Assembly: GCA_009788105.1 (NCBI GenBank)
Contig: WQSD01000017.1
Span: 1 to 12,525 of the forward strand
Origin: Oscillospiraceae bacterium
GTDB taxonomy: Bacteria; Bacillota; Clostridia; Oscillospirales; CAG-272
Length of the DNA: 12,525 nucleotides
Reading direction: 5' to 3'
The notes under the pieces were generated by a model, which worked only from the letters and a program-made list of their open reading frames with translations, was not told where the DNA came from and searched no databases. This document shows positions 1 through 5,015 of this stretch, piece by piece (position 1 is the stretch's first letter; the number at the start of each line of letters is the position of its first letter). The position numbers and the translations under genes are program-made.

Positions 1-51
1 ATCCCCGCCACAACGTACGGAAATATCTTGATAAATGCTTGTGTTTGTCAT
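1..51 (-). CDS. spoIVA: Stage IV sporulation protein A, N-terminal fragment (cut by window edge)
   Basis: Only the first 17 codons are inside the window, on the minus strand, reading MTNTSIYQDISVRCGGD. This matches the start of the SpoIVA family, where an I-Y/F-x-D-I-A-x-R-x-G-G-D segment directly precedes the Walker A region. SpoIVA is a cytoplasmic ATPase that polymerises on the forespore surface in the mother cell and forms the basement layer of the spore coat. The ATG at 51 has a perfect AAGGAG ribosome site at 63-58 with a 6-nt spacer. A sigma-E-like promoter lies upstream at 217-188, which fits mother-cell expression. The call rests on a short stretch, so the Walker A motif just outside the window would settle it. 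Confidence 0.8.
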   Translation of the reverse strand, partial: MTNTSIYQDISVRCGGD

Positions 52-76
52 GTTTTACTCCTTAAATAAGCGCTGA

Positions 77-135
77 GGGGGTGATTTTCGCCGCCGGAGT
101 GATTCACTCGCTTCATAGGTGAAAATCATTCCCCC
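77..135 (-). promoter_or_regulatory. Structured leader between the sigma-E promoter and spoIVA
   Basis: An outer imperfect stem pairs 77-89 (GGGGGTGATTTTC) with 121-135 (GAAAATCATTCCCCC). An inner perfect 5-bp hairpin, GAGTG-att-CACTC, sits at 97-109. The structure would lie in the spoIVA 5' leader, ending about 14 nt before the ribosome site. No poly-U run follows it in the gene direction, so it is not an obvious terminator. It may be a regulatory leader or an inserted palindromic repeat. The rest of 136-360 shows only the two divergent promoters. Confidence 0.4.
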
Positions 136-187
136 GAGGCGTGAGCGGCCACTATGTCAGTTCACAGCACTTTTTGGTTTTGTACTA

Positions 188-217
188 TGGATATGCGACA
201 GAGCGAGGGAATATGAC
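188..217 (-). promoter_or_regulatory. Sigma-E-like sporulation promoter for spoIVA
   Basis: On the minus strand GTCATATT (217-210) matches the sigma-E -35 consensus (kmATATT) completely. After a 14-nt spacer comes CATATCCA (195-188), which keeps the conserved CATA of the sigma-E -10 (CATACAnT). Spacing and orientation fit transcription of spoIVA with a leader of about 130 nt. The downstream half of the -10 is a poor match. Confidence 0.6.
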
Positions 218-282
218 AGACCCTGCAATTGTTTTCGGCGATGGCGGATAAGCATTTTCGTTATCGTTCAAATTAAAACCTA

Positions 283-312
283 TTGACTTTCGTGACAAGG
301 AGGTGGTATAAT
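283..312 (+). promoter_or_regulatory. Sigma-A promoter driving the small-gene cassette region
   Basis: TTGACT (283-288) and TATAAT (307-312) are separated by 18 nt, with an extended -10 TGG immediately before TATAAT. Transcription would start near 319 and run into the first cassette gene at 411. The promoter lies outside the repeat-bounded cassette that begins at 361. It is divergent to the spoIVA promoter. Confidence 0.65.
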
Positions 313-360
313 GGGAGGGAAAGGATGCCGAAGCAGACAAATTCTGCGTTGTTCGTCGGT

Positions 361-876
361 TAGAGCGTGCCGACGCGCTCTAAGTGTGCTAAATATTAAG
401 GAGGTGAATAATGAAAGAAAAATACATTGTAATTAAAAATGTGTTGGAAACAGATGCGTTTTCAATGTCGTTTGATTATGAAATCGGTGATGTTATATTT
501 ACTAAAAATATGTATATAATCAGATTAGAAATACCATATGAAGTTGCTAAAGATAACATGGGCTTTGATAATATTTATGGTTTAAATATTAAAGGTGAAA
601 TTATTTGGCAAATTGAAAAGCCAATAGATGCTTTTGGTTTGACAGAAACATCACAGGGTTACGATTATTATTTCAAAAGTGTGTACAATGATATGACACT
701 TACAGATGATAATATTTTTTATGTTTTTACATTTTCAATGTGCTATATCCTCGACCCTCAATCTGGGAAGATTGTTGGTCAAAAACAAATGTAGTGATGT
801 TAGGCGGACTGACAATGATAGTTGATGTAGCATTACGCCTTTCCGAGGGAGTGTTTTCACTTGCCGACACGCTCTA
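361..876 (+). mobile_element. Candidate non-autonomous element / gene cassette 1 with TA-ended inverted terminal repeats
   Basis: The left end TAGAGCGTGCCGAC (361-374) is inverted at the right end as GCCGACACGCTCTA (863-876), matching 12 of 14 positions, and both ends finish in TA. A TA dinucleotide edge is typical of IS630/Tc1-mariner insertions, but no transposase is present. The cargo is one AT-rich gene (411-794). Immediately inside the left end a second right-end-like sequence (369-382) makes a perfect 7-bp stem, 361-367 with 376-382, as if an older element collapsed there. The tail 808-857 recurs after the second cassette gene. The same two ends bound the type III toxin-antitoxin module at 8357-9206. 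Confidence 0.5.
411..794 (+). CDS. Hypothetical protein, 127 aa, cassette cargo (possible orphan immunity-type protein)
   Basis: The ATG at 411 has a strong AAGGAGG site at 398-404 with a 6-nt spacer. The product is soluble and beta-rich in appearance, with no signal peptide or membrane helix. Two stretches, NIYGLNIKGEIIWQIE (residues 54-69) and CYILDPQSGKIV (111-122), resemble single PQQ-propeller-like strands in which an aromatic and a hydroxyl or charged residue surround a G-K/E-I turn. Such patterns occur in small proteins found beside polymorphic toxins, but I do not recognise a named family. Codon use is far more AT-rich than in cysE or cysS nearby, suggesting horizontal acquisition. 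Its leader (370-405) is nearly identical to that of the next gene, although the proteins are unrelated. Function is unknown. Confidence 0.7.
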   Translation: MKEKYIVIKNVLETDAFSMSFDYEIGDVIFTKNMYIIRLEIPYEVAKDNMGFDNIYGLNIKGEIIWQIEKPIDAFGLTETSQGYDYYFKSVYNDMTLTDDNIFYVFTFSMCYILDPQSGKIVGQKQM

Positions 877-1543
877 AGTGTGCTAAATATTAAGGAGGTA
901 ATAATGATAAAATTAAAATTCTCACTTGAATACAAATGTAATCCCATTTGGATTTTAGACGATGACGGCGACGTTATAGAAAATTGTTTGCCTGACGTTT
1001 TGATAAAAGATAAAAGAATAGCTAAATATTTACATGAAATTTCCGAACAGTTCGATTCTTTATATGAAGACAATGAGTTGAATTTTGAATTTTTGGGGTT
1101 TTCAAACGAAACAGAAAAAAAGGTGTTTTATGATAAAGTGACCCAGACGATAAATTTGATTAAAACTAAAATAGATAGAATTTATAGTTTTGAAACAAAA
1201 GTTTTAAGCGAAGATTATTGGCTATGGACTAAAGATGCGAGAAAATAGTTTGTTCCAATTGTGTTCGTAACTGACTGGCAATGATAGTTGATGGAGCATC
1301 ACGCTTTTCCGAGGGTGTTCAAGATGTACACCATGGAAACAACCGAATTTTGACAACACAATCCGTGAACCCACTTCGAGATTGGGTATTCGCCCCGATA
1401 GTAGGCGAAGAACATGCACAATTGGCGGGAGCGGGCGAGTACACGGCACAGGGGCTTGCAAGGTTTGGTCGTAGCTGCCACCACATCAAAACCTGCAAGG
1501 GTGGAAACATGACGAGGGAGTGTTTTCACTTGATGACACGCTC
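877..1543 (+). mobile_element. Candidate gene cassette 2, abutting cassette 1
   Basis: The segment starts where cassette 1 ends and carries one AT-rich gene (904-1248). Its leader 864-899 equals 370-405 of cassette 1 with one mismatch over 36 nt. After the gene, 1274-1320 repeats the cassette 1 tail (808-857) with a few changes. An unmatched insert of about 190 bp (1321-1510) follows, then CGAGGGAGTGTTTTCACTT (1513-1531), identical to 844-862. The end GATGACACGCTC (1532-1543) corresponds to the terminal repeat but lacks the final TA. The insert holds an open frame of 94 codons (1281-1565) that I do not believe is a gene. The rest of 1544-1660 holds the cysE promoter. Confidence 0.4.
904..1248 (+). 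CDS. Hypothetical protein, 114 aa, cassette cargo (possible orphan immunity-type protein)
   Basis: The ATG at 904 is preferred because the AAGGAGG site at 892-898 sits 5 nt before it. A GTG further upstream would put that ribosome site inside the gene. The protein is acidic and soluble, has no signal or membrane segment, and begins with a strand-like MIKLKFSLEY followed by PIWILDDDGDVIEN. A predicted helical middle contains many D, E and K residues. I recognise no named family. It shows no similarity to the neighbouring 127-aa protein, although their leaders and tails are nearly the same. AT-rich codon use again points to transfer. An immunity or anti-toxin role is a guess from the cassette arrangement only. 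Confidence 0.7.
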   Translation: MIKLKFSLEYKCNPIWILDDDGDVIENCLPDVLIKDKRIAKYLHEISEQFDSLYEDNELNFEFLGFSNETEKKVFYDKVTQTINLIKTKIDRIYSFETKVLSEDYWLWTKDARK

Positions 1544-1576
1544 AAACCCTGTCATTAAAAATTAACAAATTAGCGG

Positions 1577-1605
1577 TTTACATTATTTGTATACTATAGT
1601 ATAAT
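1577..1605 (+). promoter_or_regulatory. Near-consensus sigma-A promoter of cysE
   Basis: TTTACA (1577-1582), a spacer of exactly 17 nt, and TATAAT (1600-1605) differ from consensus at one base. The predicted start lies near 1612, giving a leader of about 49 nt before the cysE ATG at 1661. The leader is too short for a T-box, a common control device on cysteine genes in Firmicutes. Confidence 0.85.
1590..1603. promoter_or_regulatory. Perfect 14-bp palindrome over the cysE -10, candidate operator
   Basis: TATACTATAGTATA reads the same on both strands and covers the end of the spacer and most of the -10 of the cysE promoter. A dimeric repressor bound there would block RNA polymerase. Rrf2-family regulators such as CymR control cysteine genes in many Firmicutes, but assigning this site to any regulator is inference. 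Part of the symmetry comes from the -10 itself. Confidence 0.4.
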
Positions 1606-1660
1606 AGAAGAGTGTTGAATAATCCAAATTCATCACTTCCAACGAAAGGTTTACTTATAT

Positions 1661-2386
1661 ATGAAGCATTGGAATTATAACAACTTGAATTCACCTGCTG
1701 CGCAAGTAGGGTTAGAAGCCCTTGGCAAAGCAATCATTTTTGCAAAAAAGGCAAAGAGTACAGCAATCCAATCCGTTGAACAGTTAAAACAGGATGCACG
1801 CTCTATCCGTGAGCGTGACCCCTCCGCCCATAGCTTGGCAGAGGTGCTTCTTTTGTATCCCGGGCTACACGCCGTTGCTATTCACCGCGGGGCAAACGCA
1901 TTGTACAAGAAAAATCTGTACCTATCTGCTCGTGCGGTGAGTAGTGCAGGGCGATTTCTTACCGGAATCGAGATTCACCCCGGCGCAGAAATAGGAAACA
2001 AGGTTTTCATTGACCATGGTAGCGGGGTTGTTATCGGCGAAACCGCAATTGTAGGCGATGGTTGCACTATCTACCAGGGGGTGACAATCGGCGGTACAGG
2101 CAAAGAAGAGGGCAAGCGACACCCGACTATCGGCGAAGGGGTGATGATTGGTGCAGGGGCAAAGGTGCTTGGCGGCATTTCCATCGGCGACGGAGCAAAA
2201 ATTGCCGCTGGAGCGGTAGTGCTGAAAGACGTTTGTCCGGGCACAACCGCAGTTGGTGTACCGGCGAAAGTTATAAATTGCGACAAGGATACTTGCAAGC
2301 ATGACCAAGTGAACATTCCCGACCCTGTGGAGCAGGAACTGAAAAACCTGCGTGAGCGTGTGCAGGAATTAGAATGGCAAATATGA
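1661..2386 (+). CDS. cysE: Serine O-acetyltransferase
   Basis: This enzyme transfers acetyl from acetyl-CoA to L-serine to give O-acetylserine, the carbon skeleton for cysteine synthesis in the cytoplasm. The product is 241 aa. The alpha-helical N-terminal domain carries the family segment RERDPSAHSLAEVLLLYPGLHA (residues 50-71). The left-handed beta-helix follows with hexapeptide repeats from about residue 104 to 200. Catalytic residues are visible as D118-H119 in IDHGSG and H154 in KRHPTIG, and AVGVPAKVI (197-205) closes the helix. The first 45 residues extend beyond short clostridial homologues. A short tail after the helix (about 206-241) ends in a charged, possibly coiled segment. The GAAAGG site lies 11 nt before the ATG. 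It has its own promoter and probably its own operator. Confidence 0.95.
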   Translation: MKHWNYNNLNSPAAQVGLEALGKAIIFAKKAKSTAIQSVEQLKQDARSIRERDPSAHSLAEVLLLYPGLHAVAIHRGANALYKKNLYLSARAVSSAGRFLTGIEIHPGAEIGNKVFIDHGSGVVIGETAIVGDGCTIYQGVTIGGTGKEEGKRHPTIGEGVMIGAGAKVLGGISIGDGAKIAAGAVVLKDVCPGTTAVGVPAKVINCDKDTCKHDQVNIPDPVEQELKNLRERVQELEWQI

Positions 2387-2392
2387 CTGGGC

Positions 2393-2431
2393 AATGAAGA
2401 ATGAAGAATTAAAAATGAAGAATGAAGAATT
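2393..2431. repeat. Direct repeat of an 18-mer after cysE
   Basis: AATGAAGAATGAAGAATT occurs at 2393-2410 and again at 2414-2431, and is itself built of a 7-8 nt AATGAAG unit. It lies just after the cysE stop codon and appears non-coding. Confidence 0.8.
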
Positions 2432-2437
2432 GATGTA

Positions 2438-2462
2438 AATTTGCTCCGCAAATTATTTTATT
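2438..2462 (+). terminator. Weak hairpin, possible cysE terminator
   Basis: AATTTGC (2438-2444), loop TCC, and GCAAATT (2448-2454) form a 7-bp stem followed by ATTTTATT. It is AT-rich and the U-tract is broken, so termination would be inefficient. It could equally be a dispersed palindrome. Confidence 0.3.
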
Positions 2463-2467
2463 GAAAA

Positions 2468-2511
2468 GGGCGGGGGCATTTTACCACTACGAAAACGCAC
2501 GAAAAATTCGC
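2468..2511 (-). repeat. TTCGTG-periodic dispersed repeat, copy 1
   Basis: On the minus strand the segment has the form TTTTTCGTG, then GTTTTCG, then GTGGTAAAATGCCCCCGCCC. Related copies lie at 6631-6671 and 11460-11496 on the plus strand. All end in GTGGTAAA followed by a C-rich run and all are intergenic. Confidence 0.6.
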
Positions 2512-2573
2512 ACCGCATCTGTTGAAGATAGTCGCCCCTACACAACAACGCCCATCCCCCGAAAGGACACACA

Positions 2574-3209
2574 ATGAACGAAAACAATAACGACTTTAAC
2601 AACGATAATGAAAACCGCACCCCGCCGCAAATGTCGGTGGACGAATACTTTCGGATTAAGTATTCCCAGCTTGGGGGCTGGTTGCTGTTTATTGTGGTGG
2701 GGTTTATTGTTGCAATTCCTGTAATCTTTCTTGACTCGCTTGGTGGGATAGTTGATATTGGAGGTGGTTTTTATAGCATTGACGTGGCAGTAGGGGGCAT
2801 GGCAAGCATACTGACTTATGTTTCCATAAGTTTTTTTAGCGTGTTTGTTTTTTGCCTGATAGACAAAAGAGAGTCGTTTTTATACTACTATCAAATAGGA
2901 TTGCTTGTATTGGCAGGGGCTAATTTTTTTCGTGGGGTTTTAGTGTATATTACTTTTAACACTGTGGCATATGACACCTTAAAAACAATGCAAATTCCAT
3001 TGATACTACTGCTGTTGTTCGCCTGGAAAGGTAGTCTTTTTCTTCCTGTGATAATTATGCTTTATCTTTGTAAATCTGCTCGTGTACGGACATATATGGG
3101 TGGCACAGAGCATTTGACAGAGGCGGTATATGCCTTTGGAGCAAAGCCGTTCACAGCCACCCCCACCACTAATTCCCCCGAAAGGACGCACAATGAACGA
3201 AAACAATAA
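2574..3209 (+). CDS. Four-helix membrane protein, DUF2569-like, first of two paralogues
   Basis: The 211-aa product has a polar Asn-rich N-terminus (residues 1-20), then YSQLGGWLLF (30-39), resembling the L-G-G-W-L opening of DUF2569-type membrane proteins. Four hydrophobic segments lie near residues 33-54, 73-95, 104-128 and 141-167. A conserved positively charged tail CKSARVRTYMGGTE (166-179) follows. The GAAAGGA site precedes the ATG. The last 20 or so residues read through the leader of the next paralogue, so the gene overlaps it by 17 nt and translation may be coupled. The molecular function is unknown. The first 45 codons are almost identical to those of the next gene. Confidence 0.8.
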   Translation: MNENNNDFNNDNENRTPPQMSVDEYFRIKYSQLGGWLLFIVVGFIVAIPVIFLDSLGGIVDIGGGFYSIDVAVGGMASILTYVSISFFSVFVFCLIDKRESFLYYYQIGLLVLAGANFFRGVLVYITFNTVAYDTLKTMQIPLILLLLFAWKGSLFLPVIIMLYLCKSARVRTYMGGTEHLTEAVYAFGAKPFTATPTTNSPERTHNERKQ

Positions 3210-3747
3210 CGACTTTAACAACGATAATGAAAACCGCACCCCGCCACAAATGTCGATAGATGAATACTTTCGGATTAAGTATTCCCAGCTTGGGGGCTGG
3301 TTGCTGTTTATTGTGGTGGTGGGCTGGATTGGGATATTTTTTATGTCGATTTCTCAAATCATTAATCTGACAACTATTTTAGACAACACAAACGAGCAAT
3401 TTGGCACTGATGCTGTTTTGCAATTGATTGCGGTTTTTATTGCAATTATAGCATTGGTGATTTACACACTTCAATATCTCAGCATTTCAAGACGAAACCA
3501 CAAATTTCTCCGTTTTTATCAAGTTGGCTATGGTATAATGATGCTGTCTAATATGGCTACTTATGCGGCACGGATATATCAGGGCGAGATGACTGCCTCA
3601 AGTTTAATTTATCTTTTGTTGTTTGCGCCCATAGGTCCGATGCTGTTCACCCTGTATTTTTGCAGGTCTGTGCGGGTGCGGACATATATGGGCGGCACAG
3701 AATACATGGACAGGGCAATATTCGCCTTTCGTGGGAGCGCATTGTAG
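3193..3747 (+). CDS. Four-helix membrane protein, DUF2569-like, second paralogue
   Basis: The ATG at 3193 is chosen over an in-frame ATG at 3130 because it has the same GAAAGGA-CGCACA leader and the same first residues, MNENNNDFNN, as the upstream paralogue. The 184-aa product has hydrophobic segments near 33-57, 75-97, 107-128 and 137-158. It ends with CRSVRVRTYMGGTEYMDRA (157-175), matching the tail of the first copy. The middle of the protein is strongly diverged, while the first 40 residues differ by one (V22 to I22). The pair may work as a heteromer, but this is inference. No partner gene reveals the role. Confidence 0.8.
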   Translation: MNENNNDFNNDNENRTPPQMSIDEYFRIKYSQLGGWLLFIVVVGWIGIFFMSISQIINLTTILDNTNEQFGTDAVLQLIAVFIAIIALVIYTLQYLSISRRNHKFLRFYQVGYGIMMLSNMATYAARIYQGEMTASSLIYLLLFAPIGPMLFTLYFCRSVRVRTYMGGTEYMDRAIFAFRGSAL

Positions 3748-3828
3748 GAGAGGGGTTCGCGCCCGCAAGATAATATGGGTTTGGGTAAAACTCCACCAGT
3801 TTGTTGATAAAAACCGCAGGAAAAACTG

Positions 3829-3919
3829 TGTCATCCCGCACCCCGATGCGGTCATGTCATTTTAAGTTAAGCTGAAGTCAAAGTTATCATGAGATTGCGG
3901 GTCGTAGCCCGCAATGACA
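3829..3919. repeat. 91-bp palindromic intergenic element with TGTCAT ends
   Basis: The element begins TGTCATCCCGC and ends CCCGCAATGACA, so its tips are inverted. Inside are a 5-bp hairpin (CCGCA/TGCGG) near the left and a perfect 8-bp hairpin, ATTGCGGG-tcgtag-CCCGCAAT, at 3894-3915. A T-run at 3923-3929 follows the right hairpin and could allow weak termination of the upstream membrane genes. The remainder of 3748-4144 shows another repeat (3981-4018) and an A/T-rich leader, but no gene. Confidence 0.5.
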
Positions 3920-3980
3920 ATGTTTTTTCATTGATATAAGACAACAAAGACACATTGCCACAAAAACCCATATTAACTTG

Positions 3981-4018
3981 CGGGACGCCGAGGGCGTCGT
4001 CCCCTACGGGTGCGGTGG
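3981..4018 (+). repeat. GACGCC/GGCGTC hairpin repeat with CCCTAC tail, copy 1
   Basis: GACGCC-gag-GGCGTC (3984-3998) forms a perfect 6-bp hairpin followed by GTCCCCTACGGGTGCGGT. A second copy at 11331-11364 has the arms swapped (GGCGTC-ggg-GACGCC) and the tail CCCCTACAGGTGCGGT. Confidence 0.6.
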
Positions 4019-4144
4019 GTCGCGGGGTGGTATTCACAGAGCCTAAACCCTCGCACCCGCTATCCGTCCTTGCTTTCCAAAAAATGCTCGCTCAAAATAA
4101 TAATACACATCAAAATAATAATAATACACAAAGGAAACATCAAC

Positions 4145-4798
4145 ATGAACTACGAAAAAAAGTACGGCGCACCATTTCCCGTGATTGAAATCACGCTGAA
4201 TCAGGGCGAACAAATTTGCATTGAACCGGGGACAAAAGTGTACTCCGACCCGTCTCTGTTCCTGCGAACTGTGCGAAACTCACAGCGTCAACGGGCGACT
4301 GGTGGCAAGAAAATCGGTATGTTCAGCAGTGCCAACAAACTGATGACTATTGTCCAAAGCGGGGCGACAAACTCAAGAATTGCCGTTGCGCCCTGCGTTC
4401 CGGGCGATGTTATCGAGCTGAATTGCGGGAACGGAGAACAATGGAAGATGATGGCAGGCTCGTTTTTGGCGTGCGACATGGGCGTTAATTTCGAGGTGGT
4501 GCAAAGCGGCTGGAGTGGCTTGATTTCGGGAGGTATTCCGGTTTGCGTTTTGCAAACTTCCGGTGCGGGTTCGTGCATTGTGGACTCTTGCGGGACGCTG
4601 CAAAAATTCAACCTTAACGGCAACAAGGTTATCGACGTGGACGTTCATCACTTGGTAGCATGGTCTGCCGGTCTGCAATACCATGTTTCCAACCAACGGG
4701 AGCGTGGATTGGCTTGGGTGCAATCTACTGCCCGCTTCACAGGTCAAGGGTCAGTTATTGTACAGTCAAACTGCCGCATTTCCCCTGCGTTGAAATAG
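4145..4798 (+). CDS. AIM24 family protein
   Basis: The 217-aa product matches the AIM24 family, a widespread all-beta fold of unclear biochemical function named after a yeast mitochondrial protein. Family landmarks are PGDVIEL (residues 86-92), a GSFLACDMGV block (105-114), HLVAW (169-173) and FTGQGSVIVQ (198-207). The ATG at 4145 has AAGGA at 4131-4135 with 9 nt spacing. An in-frame start at 4010 would add 45 implausible residues read from an intergenic repeat. It contains seven cysteines, many for a cytoplasmic protein of this family. The 62-aa zinc-ribbon gene follows 12 nt later, with cysS next, suggesting one transcript. Confidence 0.85.
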   Translation: MNYEKKYGAPFPVIEITLNQGEQICIEPGTKVYSDPSLFLRTVRNSQRQRATGGKKIGMFSSANKLMTIVQSGATNSRIAVAPCVPGDVIELNCGNGEQWKMMAGSFLACDMGVNFEVVQSGWSGLISGGIPVCVLQTSGAGSCIVDSCGTLQKFNLNGNKVIDVDVHHLVAWSAGLQYHVSNQRERGLAWVQSTARFTGQGSVIVQSNCRISPALK

Positions 4799-4810
4799 CA
4801 GGAGGTGCTT

Positions 4811-4999
4811 ATGGAAAAAATTATTGCACTTGCTTGCCCCTCTTGCGGGGCGGCACTAAAGGTAAGCATAAATCAAAAAATGGCGAAATGCGACTACTGC
4901 GAAAGGGAAGTCGTTTGCGCCGAGGCATTAAAAGCACCCAGTCAAAAAGAATTGCAGAAGTTGCAAAACGAACAACAGCAACAAGGAGATGATTGGTAG
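4811..4999 (+). CDS. Small zinc-ribbon protein, 62 aa
   Basis: Residues C9-P-S-C12 and C27-D-Y-C30 form a classic four-cysteine zinc ribbon. A helical, Gln/Glu/Lys-rich tail (about 44-62) follows. The ATG at 4811 sits 5 nt after a perfect AGGAGG (4800-4805); a GTG at 4805 would overlap that site. The gene starts 12 nt after the AIM24 stop and ends 16 nt before the cysS start, so all three are probably co-transcribed. Zinc ribbons of this form often mediate protein or nucleic acid contacts. Its partner is unknown; the AIM24 protein is the obvious candidate. Confidence 0.8.
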   Translation: MEKIIALACPSCGAALKVSINQKMAKCDYCEREVVCAEALKAPSQKELQKLQNEQQQQGDDW

Positions 5000-5015
5000 G
5001 AGATTGAGGGCAACA

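Noticed and set aside
376..395. GTGCTAA half-site near 386 as part of a CIRCE operator
   Set aside because: The inverted partner and 9-nt spacing are absent, and the genes there are not heat-shock genes.
311..436. Possible 41-aa leader peptide with an AAGGAGG site at 297-303 and ATG at 311
   Set aside because: The ATG overlaps the -10 TATAAT, so a transcript from that promoter would start downstream of it. The frame is also composed largely of element-end sequence.
1281..1565. Open frame of 94 codons on the plus strand after the second cassette gene
   Set aside because: It starts inside the cassette tail repeat (homologous to 808-857), has no ribosome site, and crosses a repeat junction at 1513. 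No recognisable protein features; the antisense frames are equally open.
4010..4144. N-terminal extension of the AIM24 frame
   Set aside because: The extra 45 residues translate a hairpin repeat and A/T-rich leader. The ATG at 4145 has a good ribosome site and matches family starts.
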